Shown: positions 26,643 through 35,367, numbered from the stretch's first letter. The stretch: DNA of 64,000 nucleotides from JAYRZB01 sp041916675 (GCA_041916675.1 JAYRZB010000009.1:40687-104686), one strand, 5' to 3'. Notes: a model not told the origin generated them from the sequence alone. Numbers and translations: made by a program.

Positions 26643-27680
26643 TCAGTGCAGGCCGAGCCAGTAAATGGCACCAAGAACCAGCAATCCCAGGAATGCCGTC
26701 TCGACAATCAAGATGCCTATTGCGCGCCTTCCAACCTTGAGCACCGCGGGTATCGACGTCCGGACTCCCACCGCTGCAATCGCAATCAACAATGCCCAGC
26801 GCGAGGCGGTACCTGACCATTCACCGACAAATTCGGGCAGAGCGACAACCGAATTCAGCACGGCCAACACCATGAATGCAATCACGAAACCCGGCACGAA
26901 CGGCCGCCGGGCGGACCCCTCATTGCGGCGCGACGGGAAACTCAAGGCGGCCAGAAGTACGACGGGCCCGAGCAAGGTCACGCGGATCAGCTTTACGAAA
27001 ACCGCCGTTTCACCCGCTTCTGTCGATACAGAAAATCCCGCACCTGCAACCTGGGCTACATCATGAATTGTTGCACCAAGGAACAGCCCGGTGGCGTGGT
27101 CGTCAAAACCGAGAAATCCGGTCAATACCGGGTACACAATCATCGCCAAGGTCGAGAGCATGGTGACCCCGATGACCACGAACACCATCTGCTCGTCCTG
27201 CTCCTTGCCCGACACTCCCGAAATTGCTTGCGACACCGCCATCGCCGCTGATGCTCCGCAGATAGCCACCGCTGCGGCCGAGAGAAAACCAAATCGACTT
27301 CCCTTCCCCGCAAAGCGCGACAGGATGACCCCGAAGCAGATTGTCAGGCCGACCGAGGCGACAAGGGCCAGGATCATGATCAAGCCAAGGTCCTGGAACA
27401 TGCCGGTGGTGACGCGAAGCCCGAGAAGCGCAATGCCCACGCGCAGCAATGTCGTCGAGGCAAAGGCCAGCCCTGCCGCACTGCGAGGGTCATCAGAGAG
27501 AAAATGCAGCGCAAGCCCGATCAGGATGGCCAGCAGCATAGCTGGAGAATTGTAGTGTTCTGAAAGAAACGAAGCCGACAGGCCGATGATGACCGCGACC
27601 GACAAGCCCGGAAAATAGGTCTTTAGAGCAAACGCTTTGGTTTTGGCATGCGTGAAGGGGCCGGGCCCGGCATGTTCCAT
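26643..27680 (-). CDS. YeiH family putative sulfate/sulfite exporter
   Basis: 345 residues, about ten hydrophobic helices. Family segments are PGLSVAVIIGLSA, LLRVGIALLGLRVT, ICGASAAMAVS and GATIHDVAQVAGAG. YeiH (UPF0324) proteins are predicted anion exporters often placed beside sulfonate-degrading genes to remove released sulfite. Here it starts 6 nt after the flavin reductase stop, in the same operon as an SsuD-type monooxygenase, which supports an export role for sulfite. Confidence 0.85.
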   Translation of the reverse strand: MEHAGPGPFTHAKTKAFALKTYFPGLSVAVIIGLSASFLSEHYNSPAMLLAILIGLALHFLSDDPRSAAGLAFASTTLLRVGIALLGLRVTTGMFQDLGLIMILALVASVGLTICFGVILSRFAGKGSRFGFLSAAAVAICGASAAMAVSQAISGVSGKEQDEQMVFVVIGVTMLSTLAMIVYPVLTGFLGFDDHATGLFLGATIHDVAQVAGAGFSVSTEAGETAVFVKLIRVTLLGPVVLLAALSFPSRRNEGSARRPFVPGFVIAFMVLAVLNSVVALPEFVGEWSGTASRWALLIAIAAVGVRTSIPAVLKVGRRAIGILIVETAFLGLLVLGAIYWLGLH

Positions 27681-27686
27681 GTCAGC

Positions 27687-28217
27687 TCACGCCATTTGCG
27701 CGAAATGGCCGAAGCTGCCGCGCGAGAAGCACAGGGGCTCGCCCTCGCGCTGCGCCGCCCGCAATACCCGGCCAATCATGATCGTGTGGTCGCCACCATC
27801 ATGCATGGCAAAGCGAACGCACTCGAAACGGGCCAGCGTATCTGCAATCACCGGCACGCCGTCTGCACTCGATGTCCAGTCAAGTCCGTCAAATCCAGTG
27901 CCGCCGCGGGTAAAGCGCCGACTCAGACTAAACTGGCTCGCCTCCAGAACATGGATGGCGTAGTGCTCAGTGTTCAAAAACAGCTCGTGCTTGCTGGAGT
28001 TTTTTGACAGCGACCACAGCACCAGCGGCGGATCGAGCGAGACCGAGGCAAAGCTGTTTACCGTCACCCCCGTCGGTCCATGCTCGCTCATGATGGTGAC
28101 CACTGTCACGCCGGTAGTAAACGCCCCCAGGGCATTGCGAAAGGTCCGCGCATTTTCTGGCGCTGGGACAAACAGATGCTCGCTGGTCTCGGGCAGTTCA
28201 GCGACCGCCATCATCAT
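27687..28217 (-). CDS. Flavin reductase (SmoA-like; FMN reductase of a two-component monooxygenase)
   Basis: 176 residues from the first of three consecutive ATGs (28217), whose ATGA overlaps the aldo/keto reductase stop. FRNALGAFTTGVTVVT and PTGVTVNSFASVSLDPPLVLWSL are the flavin-binding core of the flavin reductase-like (split barrel) family. It would supply FMNH2 to the SsuD-type monooxygenase encoded two genes upstream. The frame stays open further upstream, but that part lies inside the reductase gene. Confidence 0.87.
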   Translation of the reverse strand: MMMAVAELPETSEHLFVPAPENARTFRNALGAFTTGVTVVTIMSEHGPTGVTVNSFASVSLDPPLVLWSLSKNSSKHELFLNTEHYAIHVLEASQFSLSRRFTRGGTGFDGLDWTSSADGVPVIADTLARFECVRFAMHDGGDHTIMIGRVLRAAQREGEPLCFSRGSFGHFAQMA

Positions 28218-29107
28218 GGCACCTCTGTCCCTGTCGCCAGTGAATACAGTTCGAACCAGGTCTGGCGATCGAGCCTGACTTTCTGCGCCGCACCAATCCG
28301 TGCAATCCGGGCGGGATTGTTGGTGCCAAGCACCGGCACGATGCGAGCCGGATGGTGCAAAAGCCAGGCGATGGCAACCGCGGTCGCGTCCACGCCGTGT
28401 TCCGCTCCAATACGCTCCAGCGCCGCAGTCAGGCCAGGGTGCCGGCCCGAAAACAGCGAGCCGCCGCCAAGCGGGGACCATGCCATGGCGGGAATCATCC
28501 GCTCCTGCAGAAATGCCAGATCGCCATTGGTGAAGGGTTGCTGGTGCAGAAGGCTTAACTCAATCTGGTTGGTGACCAACATGGCCTCCATCGAGGATTG
28601 CAGCAGCGAAAAATCCCAGGGTCGGAAGTTCGAAACCCCAACGGCGCGCACCTTTCCCGATTCCACCAGACGATCGAGTGCCCGCCCCGTTTCGTCTGGG
28701 TCGAGCAACGGATTCGGCCGATGGATCAGCAGCAGGTCGATCCGGTCTGTGCCCATGTCTTTGAGCGACATCTCGACCGACGCACGAATGTGTTCGGCCG
28801 AGGTGTCATAGTACTTGACGCGCGCGGCTGCGTGTCGGCCGACGGGTGCCACAATTCCGCATTTGGTGACAATTTCAATCTGGTCACGCAGCGCCGGGGC
28901 CGCTCTCAGCGCCCCTCCGAACAGCGCCTCGGCCGTATATCCACCATAGATGTCGGCCTGATCCATGGTTGTGATGCCCTGCGCCAGGCACGCCTCAACC
29001 TTGGCCTGCACCGCCTTCGGGCTGGTGTCTGCGTCATCTCCCAGGCGCCACATGCCATAAGCGATGCGACTGAGGTCGACGCCAGCGGTCAGTCCAATGC
29101 GGTCCAT
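28214..29107 (-). CDS. Aldo/keto reductase (candidate 6-oxo-glucose reductase, SmoB-like)
   Basis: 297 residues. The AKR tetrad is visible: Asp/Tyr in MDQADIYGGYTAE, Lys in EIVTKCG and His in LLLIHRPNPL. GVSNFRPWDFSLLQ and the NADP-binding VPVLGTNNPARI follow. It resembles the YdhF/AKR11-12 type. Its start overlaps the monooxygenase stop (TGATG) and its stop overlaps the flavin reductase start. Placed between a desulfonating monooxygenase and its flavin reductase, it is well suited to reduce the aldehyde product, as SmoB does in the sulfo-SMO pathway. The AKR family call is firm; the substrate is inferred. Confidence 0.85.
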   Translation of the reverse strand: MDRIGLTAGVDLSRIAYGMWRLGDDADTSPKAVQAKVEACLAQGITTMDQADIYGGYTAEALFGGALRAAPALRDQIEIVTKCGIVAPVGRHAAARVKYYDTSAEHIRASVEMSLKDMGTDRIDLLLIHRPNPLLDPDETGRALDRLVESGKVRAVGVSNFRPWDFSLLQSSMEAMLVTNQIELSLLHQQPFTNGDLAFLQERMIPAMAWSPLGGGSLFSGRHPGLTAALERIGAEHGVDATAVAIAWLLHHPARIVPVLGTNNPARIARIGAAQKVRLDRQTWFELYSLATGTEVP

Positions 29108-30264
29108 CAGCGGCGCTCTCCAGTGCCCAAAGGCGTTGCGGGCATTTCACTTGGCACCCGTCCATATTCATGTGGCAGCGAGCAGGTCTTGAGGTGCGGC
29201 AGAACCTTGCCGCCGAAGTGCTCGGCTTCATCCAGGTGGGGATACCCGGACAGGATAAAGGCTCGAATACCCATCTTGCGGTAGGCTTCAAGCTCGCTCA
29301 GCACCTGGTCGGTCGAACCCACCAACGCAGCGCCGCAGCCCGAGCGGGCCCGGCCAATACCGGTCCACAGATGCGGCTCGACATAGCCGAACTTGTCGGC
29401 CAACTCGCGGGTCCTGGCCTGGTGCGCCACGCCTAGTGAGACGGAGTCATGGGCGCGCTCGCGGATAAGCTTGCCATATTCATCATCAAGCCTGGAGACC
29501 AGATGCTCTGCATAGTCGCGCGCTTCCTGCTCGGTGTCGCGCACGATCACATGAACACGCAGGCCATAGTCGAGCGTCCGCCCGTGCGCTGCTGCGCGCT
29601 CATGCACTGCTTTCATCCGTTCGGCGATCTGAGCCTTTGGCTCGGGCCACATCAGATAGACGTCGCACTGGGCTCCGCACAATTCGAGCGCATCGGGGGA
29701 ATAGCCGCCAAAGTAGAGAAGCGGGCCGCCGTTCTGCTGATAGGGGCGCGCCGGGTCGGTCGGCACGCCTTTGAACTGATACATCTCTCCGTCAAAATCG
29801 ATTGTATCGCGGGTCCAGGCCTGCCGCAGGATCTCCACCACTTCATGGCTACGCCGGTAGCGGAAGGCGCTATCGGCCACCTCGCCGGGGAAGTCGGAAC
29901 TGATCACATTCAGTGTCAGACGGCCCTTGAGCATATGATCGAGCGTGGCCACCGTGCGCGCCAGCATGATCGGCTGCATTTCGCCACAGCGGATTGCTGC
30001 CAACATATTGATCGAACTGGTGATGGGCGCACAGCCCGCCACAAAGGACAACGTGTCCTGCCCCACCTGATACGACGAGGGGCAAAGGATATTGCGGAAG
30101 CCGAGTCGTTCAGCCGTCTTTACGATGTCCGAACAATGCTCAAAGCTCGATCGCAGGCTGCCATCGGGCACTCCGAGAAAGGCGTAGTCATCCGAGCACA
30201 GAGCCGAAAACCACGACACTTCTGCCGCGTCAATATCCGCGGACGTAATCGGAACTACGCTCAT
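29107..30264 (-). CDS. SsuD-type FMNH2-dependent monooxygenase (candidate sulfoquinovose monooxygenase, SmoC-like)
   Basis: 385 residues, luciferase-like fold of the alkanesulfonate monooxygenase group. Residues known to matter in E. coli SsuD are kept in context: Arg/His in YGLRVHVIVRDT, Arg in HLWTGIGRARSGCG, Tyr in LSGYPHLDEA; the SsuD Cys54 equivalent is not. PLLYFGG and KGRLTLNVISSDFPGE are also SsuD-like. It splits the C-S bond of a sulfonate using FMNH2 and O2, releasing sulfite and an aldehyde. First gene of a four-gene operon with AKR, flavin reductase and YeiH, divergent from a GntR regulator. Sulfoquinovose is the best substrate guess because a reductase for a sugar aldehyde is present. 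Confidence 0.85.
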   Translation of the reverse strand: MSVVPITSADIDAAEVSWFSALCSDDYAFLGVPDGSLRSSFEHCSDIVKTAERLGFRNILCPSSYQVGQDTLSFVAGCAPITSSINMLAAIRCGEMQPIMLARTVATLDHMLKGRLTLNVISSDFPGEVADSAFRYRRSHEVVEILRQAWTRDTIDFDGEMYQFKGVPTDPARPYQQNGGPLLYFGGYSPDALELCGAQCDVYLMWPEPKAQIAERMKAVHERAAAHGRTLDYGLRVHVIVRDTEQEARDYAEHLVSRLDDEYGKLIRERAHDSVSLGVAHQARTRELADKFGYVEPHLWTGIGRARSGCGAALVGSTDQVLSELEAYRKMGIRAFILSGYPHLDEAEHFGGKVLPHLKTCSLPHEYGRVPSEMPATPLGTGERR

Positions 30265-30363
30265 AAGTGCTTACTCCTCCCCGATATTTTTCTTGCCTAA
30301 CACCATACATCGTGTAGATCAATAGTGTATCAATTCGATCTCGGTGCAAGGGAGGGCGCAGAG
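30265..30363. promoter_or_regulatory. Divergent control region, desulfonation operon / GntR regulator
   Basis: The 99-bp gap holds a direct repeat (GTGTAGATCAAT at 30312-30323 and GTGTATCAAT at 30325-30334) and a small dyad TACA TCG TGTA at 30306-30316. On the reverse strand TTGATA and TGTATG spaced 18 nt could be a promoter. These are likely sites for the adjacent GntR protein. Confidence 0.45.
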
Positions 30364-31068
30364 ATGAAGCAAGCTGCGGGCACCTTGCCCATCTATATCC
30401 AGATCGCAGAATTGCTGGTGCGAGACATTGCCGCCTATCGCCTGCTCGATGGGGAACGGCTGCCGCCGGAGCGCGATATGGCGGCCGAATTGGGCATCGC
30501 CGTCGGCACGTTGCGCAAGGCGCTGACCGAACTCGAACGGCGGGGCATGCTGATGCGGGTCCAGGGTTCAGGCAACTACATTCGGGCCATCAGCGATCCG
30601 CAAAGCGTTTACGCCATGTTCCGGCTGGAACTGGTTGGGGGCGGCGGCCTGCCAAGCGCAGATATTCTCGATATCGTGCGCATGCCCAAGCCATCGGACC
30701 TTCCTGCCTTTGGCAAGTCAGACGATGCCCACCGCATCAGGCGCCTGCGCTTGCTTTCGGGCGCCCCGGCCGCGCTTGAGGAAATCTGGCTGGACGGCTC
30801 TTACGCTAAAACTCTGCAGGTCACCGACCTGCACGAGTCTCTCTACCTGCACTACCGAAACCGGCTCGGACTCTGGATTGTGCGTGCCGAAGACCGCATT
30901 GGCCTCGGCGTTGTTCCCGAGTGGGCACCCGAAGCGTTCGGCCCGAAGCCGGGCGCCCCGATCCCGCACATCTTGAGAACCAGCTACGACCAGAATCAGC
31001 AGGCGGCAGAGGTGTCGCGTACCTGGTTCGATCAGAACATCGCCACTTACGTTTCGCGGCTGAAATGA
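30364..31068 (+). CDS. GntR family (HutC/UTRA type) transcriptional regulator
   Basis: 234 residues from the ATG at 30364 (AGGGAGGG upstream). An N-terminal GntR winged helix (PIYIQIAELLVRDIAAYRLLDGERLPPERDMAAELGIAVGTL, about residues 8-75) is followed by a UTRA ligand-binding domain (RIRRLRLLSGAPAALEEIWLDG). HutC-type regulators usually sense small metabolites. It is divergent from the desulfonation operon and coupled by an ATGA overlap to a Gfo/Idh dehydrogenase, so it probably controls one or both. Confidence 0.9.
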   Translation: MKQAAGTLPIYIQIAELLVRDIAAYRLLDGERLPPERDMAAELGIAVGTLRKALTELERRGMLMRVQGSGNYIRAISDPQSVYAMFRLELVGGGGLPSADILDIVRMPKPSDLPAFGKSDDAHRIRRLRLLSGAPAALEEIWLDGSYAKTLQVTDLHESLYLHYRNRLGLWIVRAEDRIGLGVVPEWAPEAFGPKPGAPIPHILRTSYDQNQQAAEVSRTWFDQNIATYVSRLK

Positions 31069-32192
31069 GGAATGACGCCTTGCATTTGAACTACGGCATT
31101 GTCGGTTGCGGGATGATGGGTCAGGAGCACCTGCGAAATATCGCATTGCTCGAAAACGCGAGTGTTGCAGCAATTTTTGAGCCCGATCCTGGCATGCGCG
31201 CCATAGCTGCTTCCATGGTACCCGGGGCGCAGATGGTGGATTCCATCGAGGCATTACTGGCCGTTGCAGAGGTGAACTGCCTGCTGATCGTGAGCCCCAA
31301 TTTCCTCCACCTCGGCCAGCTCGAACGCATCGCCGCTATCCGGCCCCTGCCGGTTCTGGTCGAAAAGCCGCTCTTTACCGATCCCGCCGATGCCCCCCGC
31401 CTTGCCGCGCTCCGCGCCGCCTATCCTGCGCCAATCTGGGTGGCGATGGAGTATCGCTATATGCCCCCCGTTGCGCGGCTCGTCGAAGAAGCTGAAAGCG
31501 CCACGGGCGGCATCAAAATGCTGACCATCCGCGAACATCGCTTCCCCTTCCTCGAAAAGGTCGGCGACTGGAATCGATTCAATCGCAATACTGGCGGCAC
31601 GCTGGTCGAGAAGTGCTGCCACTTTTTCGATTTGATGCGTCACATCCTCAAATCCGATCCGGTGCGCGTCATGGCTTCCGGCGGCCAGGCGGTCAATCAC
31701 CGCGACGAAGTCTATGGCGGACAGGTCTCAGACATCTGGGACAATGCCTATGTGATCGTCGATTTCGCTTCAGGCGCGCGAGCCATGCTCGAGCTCTGCA
31801 TGTTTGCAGAAGGCGCTCGCTACCAGGAAGAAATCTCCGCCGTAGGGCCCCTTGGAAAGATCGAGTGCCACGTTCCGGGCCCTGGCCGCTTCTGGCCCGC
31901 CCATCTCGGCCCGGCCCCCGTTGCGCAAGTCATCGTCTCGCCCCGCGACCCCAAGGGTCCACGCATGGTCGAAATTCCTGTCGATCCACACCTGCTGGCG
32001 GCAGGCGATCATAATGGATCGACGTTTTACCAGCACCAGCGCTTCCAGCGTTCGGTCCTTGGCATGCAGACCGTCGAGGTCTCACTCAACGACGGCTGGT
32101 GGGCGGTGGCCATGGGCACCGCAGCGCAGCAGTCCGCGATGACCGGACAAGCCGTGGATTTGACCCGAGCCCCCTACCGGGTTGCCGGATGA
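31065..32192 (+). CDS. Gfo/Idh/MocA family oxidoreductase
   Basis: 375 residues from the ATG at 31065, whose ATGA overlaps the GntR stop. The N-terminal Rossmann motif GIVGCGMMGQEHLRNI and the catalytic-region VEKPLF (Glu-Lys-Pro) are standard. The substrate domain has NTGGTLVEKCCHFFDLMRHI, where the His/Asp pair is typical of sugar dehydrogenases. The substrate is unknown; a sugar or sugar acid linked to the neighbouring sulfo-sugar or uronate genes is likely. Its 3' end overlaps the convergent lacI-type gene by 19 bp. Confidence 0.87.
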   Translation: MRNDALHLNYGIVGCGMMGQEHLRNIALLENASVAAIFEPDPGMRAIAASMVPGAQMVDSIEALLAVAEVNCLLIVSPNFLHLGQLERIAAIRPLPVLVEKPLFTDPADAPRLAALRAAYPAPIWVAMEYRYMPPVARLVEEAESATGGIKMLTIREHRFPFLEKVGDWNRFNRNTGGTLVEKCCHFFDLMRHILKSDPVRVMASGGQAVNHRDEVYGGQVSDIWDNAYVIVDFASGARAMLELCMFAEGARYQEEISAVGPLGKIECHVPGPGRFWPAHLGPAPVAQVIVSPRDPKGPRMVEIPVDPHLLAAGDHNGSTFYQHQRFQRSVLGMQTVEVSLNDGWWAVAMGTAAQQSAMTGQAVDLTRAPYRVAG

Positions 32193-33289
32193 TCGGCACC
32201 CTGCCCCACGGATCGGCGGCTCTGCGGAACAACCACGTCCGCAACCTCGTTAAAGCGCGCGGGGCCCGTCGAAAGACGCTCAACTATATGACAAGCCAGC
32301 TCAAGCCTTCGGGCCGGGCCCGCACCCCCATTGATGCTGCCGAACAAGAGATCGAGCGCAGCTTCCCCGATTTCGCGCATGGGCACGTGCACTGCACTCA
32401 GCGGTGGAGTGTAGAAGGCGGCCTGCGGCAGGTCGTCCATACCCATCACCGACACATCGTCGGGCACGATGTACCCGTTTCTTTGCAACCCGGTCATGGC
32501 GCCAGCAGCAAGACTCTCGCCAGCCGCCAGTACCGCCGAAAAATCGAGGCCGCGGGCCGCAATGCGATCGTGGATGGCACCAGCGGCAAGCTCAGGGAGC
32601 CAGTCGTCCACCTCAACGACCAGATCCGAGATATCCATTGTGCCGATGCCAATCATGGCGTCACGCCAGCCTTCAAAACGCCGTTCAATGGTACGTCGGC
32701 CGCGACGCATAAGAAACAGAATGCGCTGGTGCCCCAGGCGCTGCAGATACTCTGTGCCAAGATGGCTCGCCGAGCGATTACAAGGCGTTACGCTCGAAAG
32801 TCGCATCAGAGGGTCATCGCCGTTGATCAGAACCACCGGCTTGGAGAAGTCGCGGATCATGGCCAGCGTGGCGTCATCATCAAGCGTCAGGAACAAGAAG
32901 CCAGCCACCGCATCGTCGGTCAGCGCCGCACGCAGCGCCTCAAGGCTGCTGGCGGCATCCCGCACCGGCATAGTCACGATTTCGACGCCCATAATCTCGG
33001 CGCGCTTATAGAGCCCTTCGAGCACCTTGGCGGTGAACTGATTGCGTACATAGTCAATCATAGCTGCGCTACTGGCCGCCAGCACAACCTTTGTTCCAGC
33101 CACAGAGGACGGGATGGCGTAGTTCAGGCTTTTGGCCATCTCGGCAATCTGAGCCCGGATTTCTGGGCGGACACCCTTTTCACCAGCCAGCGCCCGCGAA
33201 ACGGTGCTCATCGACACGCCGCATCGTGCCGCAATGTCCTCCAGCCGAATCTTCCGGCTCGGCTTATTGCGTTTTCCTTGTGTGGGCAT
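32174..33289 (-). CDS. LacI family transcriptional regulator
   Basis: 371 residues. A basic 13-residue leader precedes the LacI HTH (IRLEDIAARCGVSMSTVSRAL), then the hinge and a periplasmic-binding-like effector domain (PVVLINGDD, GTEYLQRLGHQRILFL, VMGMDDLPQAAFYTPPL). It is divergent from the GH105/KduI operon, with a 25-bp dyad between them, so it is the probable repressor of uronate utilisation. The C-terminal ~30 residues are longer than usual and overlap the end of the Gfo/Idh gene. Confidence 0.9.
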   Translation of the reverse strand: MPTQGKRNKPSRKIRLEDIAARCGVSMSTVSRALAGEKGVRPEIRAQIAEMAKSLNYAIPSSVAGTKVVLAASSAAMIDYVRNQFTAKVLEGLYKRAEIMGVEIVTMPVRDAASSLEALRAALTDDAVAGFLFLTLDDDATLAMIRDFSKPVVLINGDDPLMRLSSVTPCNRSASHLGTEYLQRLGHQRILFLMRRGRRTIERRFEGWRDAMIGIGTMDISDLVVEVDDWLPELAAGAIHDRIAARGLDFSAVLAAGESLAAGAMTGLQRNGYIVPDDVSVMGMDDLPQAAFYTPPLSAVHVPMREIGEAALDLLFGSINGGAGPARRLELACHIVERLSTGPARFNEVADVVVPQSRRSVGQGADHPATR

Positions 33290-33327
33290 CGTCGGCGCCT
33301 TTCGTCCTATCCGTCGACAAATTGCAA

Positions 33328-33352
33328 AAAACTTTCATGCTGCGCAAGTTTT
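33328..33352. promoter_or_regulatory. Candidate LacI-type operator of the uronate operon
   Basis: Perfect 7-bp inverted repeat AAAACTT ... AAGTTTT with an 11-bp centre, between the divergent lacI and GH105 starts. A TTGCAA at 33322-33327 could be a -35 box that the operator would cover. Spacing is wider than for most LacI-family sites. Confidence 0.45.
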
Positions 33353-33427
33353 CTTCATGTGTCACCAATCGATGCAAGCCGCGTCACAGCCTCAGTCTTC
33401 AAGAGGGCGGCATCGATTGGGAGGACT

Positions 33428-34534
33428 ATGAGCTTGGCTCAAGACGGAGATAATCTGCGTTCGCGCCTGGATGCGCTTGTGCATGGCATGACTAGCCTGC
33501 GTCATGACGGGCGCTACAGCGAACCAAATCTCGACGGTACGCCCGGCGACTACATCAGCTTCAACTCCTGGGAATGGCCGCAAGGCGTGGGCCTTTATGG
33601 GTTGGTGCGCTTGTGGCTGCACACTCGCGACAAGCGCCTGCAATCGATTATCGAGAACTGGTACGCCGAGAGGATTGCGGCTGGCCTTCCCGACCTGAAC
33701 ATCAACACCACTGCGCCAATGCTGGCGCTATCTCTGCTCTGGCGCGAAACGCGCGACCCGCGCTGGCAACCCGTACTTGATCGGTGGGCCGACCGCATTG
33801 TCCACGAAATGCCACGTACCCCAGAAGGCGGCCTGCCGCATATCGTTTCCGACAAGATCAATGACAGCGAACTCTGGGACGACACCCTCGTGATGGTTGG
33901 GCTTTTCCTGGCTTCGTATGGCGAGGCCTCAGGTCGAACCGAGCTGATCGACGAAGCCTGCCATCAATTCCTTTTGCACACCCGCTATCTTGCCGATCCC
34001 AAGTCAGGCCTCTGGTTCCATGGCTGGACGTTCGACGGGCGCCACAATTTTGCGCGCGCGCTCTGGGGCCGTGGTAATGCCTGGATTACCCTGGGCATTC
34101 TCGATCTGGTGGAAATCGCCACCGTTGCCGCCCCGGTCCGCAGCTTTCTGCTGGGGGTTCTTGAAGCGCAGATCAATGCGCTCCTCACCCTGCAGGCGCC
34201 GTCGGGGGCCTGGCACACCTTGCTCGATGACCCTCATTCTTACGAAGAAATTTCGGCTACTGCCGGATTTGGCTATGGCCTGATGAAGGCGGCACGCCTG
34301 GGCCTTGGCCCGAAAGGATGTGCTGACGCCGGGCGCCGGGCGCTCAAGGCTGTGCTGTCCAATATCGATGCCAATGGCACGGTTGCCAATGTGTCCTATG
34401 GCACCCGCATGGGGCATGATCTGCAGTTTTACCGCGACATACCTATTCAGCCCACCGGCTATGGGCAGGCCCTGGCCATCCTTTGCCTCACCGAAGGCCT
34501 GATGCAAAGCCAAACGGCGAGGGAGATAGCATGA
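33428..34534 (+). CDS. Glycoside hydrolase family 88/105 (unsaturated uronyl hydrolase)
   Basis: 368 residues from the ATG at 33428 (GGGAGG just upstream). The frame stays open to 32099 but that part lies antisense to lacI. The (alpha/alpha)6 fold motifs are SWEWPQGVGLYGLVRLW, the catalytic-region ELWDDTLVMVGLFLA (Asp), LWFHGWTFDG and WGRGNAWITLG, as in YteR/YesR. Such enzymes hydrate the 4,5-unsaturated uronic acid end left by polysaccharide lyases. No signal peptide, so it acts on imported oligosaccharides. Its stop overlaps the kduI start (ATGA). Confidence 0.88.
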   Translation: MSLAQDGDNLRSRLDALVHGMTSLRHDGRYSEPNLDGTPGDYISFNSWEWPQGVGLYGLVRLWLHTRDKRLQSIIENWYAERIAAGLPDLNINTTAPMLALSLLWRETRDPRWQPVLDRWADRIVHEMPRTPEGGLPHIVSDKINDSELWDDTLVMVGLFLASYGEASGRTELIDEACHQFLLHTRYLADPKSGLWFHGWTFDGRHNFARALWGRGNAWITLGILDLVEIATVAAPVRSFLLGVLEAQINALLTLQAPSGAWHTLLDDPHSYEEISATAGFGYGLMKAARLGLGPKGCADAGRRALKAVLSNIDANGTVANVSYGTRMGHDLQFYRDIPIQPTGYGQALAILCLTEGLMQSQTAREIA

Positions 34535-35367
34535 CCATGCGCGTGCTCTATGGCGTTTCGCCAAACGATATCAAGACTTTCGACACCGAACGGTTGCGCG
34601 CCGAGTTTCTGATCGAAGGCCTGTTCCGGCCGGGCCACCTCGAATTCGCCTATACCCATATCGACCGGATGATTGTGGGCGCCGCCTGCCCGGCTGACGC
34701 CGCACTGACCTTTGGCGATGGCGCAGAGGTCGGCACGCCACTGTTCTTTACCGCCCGCGAAATGGGCATTGCCAATCTCGGCGCTACCGGCATCATCACG
34801 GTGGACGGCCAGCCATTCACGCTGGCCAACCGCGATATTCTTTACATTGGTCGCGGCGCGCAATCGGTGTCGCTTTCCAGCAGCGACCCGGCCAATCCAG
34901 CTCGCTTTTATATGAATTCAGTGCCTGCCGGGCGCGACATTCCGCATCGTCTGATTGCCCAGGCTGAGGCGAAGCCGCTCGATCTGGGCGATGAGGCGCG
35001 CTCCAACAAGCGCCGCCTGCGCATGTATATCCATCCCGAGGTGTCGCCCTCCTGCCTTTTGCTGATGGGCATCACCGATCTGGCTCCCGGCAGCATCTGG
35101 AACACCATGCCCCCGCACCTGCATGAGCGGAGGATGGAGGCCTATTGCTACTTCGATCTGGCCGAAGCCGACCGGGTCATTCACCTGATGGGCCGCCCCG
35201 ACCAGACCCGCAACCTGATTGTGTCCGACAGCGATGTGGTGCTTTCCCCCGCATGGTCGATCCACATGGGTGCTGGCACCGGGCCCTATGCCTTTGTCTG
35301 GGGCATGACCGGTGAAAACCAGGCCTATACCGATGTTCAGCCCGTTCCTGTCGCGCAGTTGAAATGA
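34531..35367 (+). CDS. kduI: 4-deoxy-L-threo-5-hexosulose-uronate ketol-isomerase KduI
   Basis: 278 residues, exactly the E. coli length. It isomerises 5-keto-4-deoxyuronate to 2,5-diketo-3-deoxygluconate. The zinc site is intact: PPHLHERRMEAYCYF (His, His, Glu near 196-203) and IHMGAGTGPYAFVWGMTGEN (His). PLFFTAREMGIANLG and SNKRRLRMYIHP are also typical. It overlaps genes on both sides by ATGA, so translation of GH105, kduI and the 849-residue gene is coupled. Confidence 0.96.
   Translation: MTMRVLYGVSPNDIKTFDTERLRAEFLIEGLFRPGHLEFAYTHIDRMIVGAACPADAALTFGDGAEVGTPLFFTAREMGIANLGATGIITVDGQPFTLANRDILYIGRGAQSVSLSSSDPANPARFYMNSVPAGRDIPHRLIAQAEAKPLDLGDEARSNKRRLRMYIHPEVSPSCLLLMGITDLAPGSIWNTMPPHLHERRMEAYCYFDLAEADRVIHLMGRPDQTRNLIVSDSDVVLSPAWSIHMGAGTGPYAFVWGMTGENQAYTDVQPVPVAQLK

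Noticed and set aside
32099..33427. N-terminal extension of the GH105 gene by 443 residues
   Set aside because: Antisense to the lacI-type gene; GH105 homology starts after the ATG at 33428.
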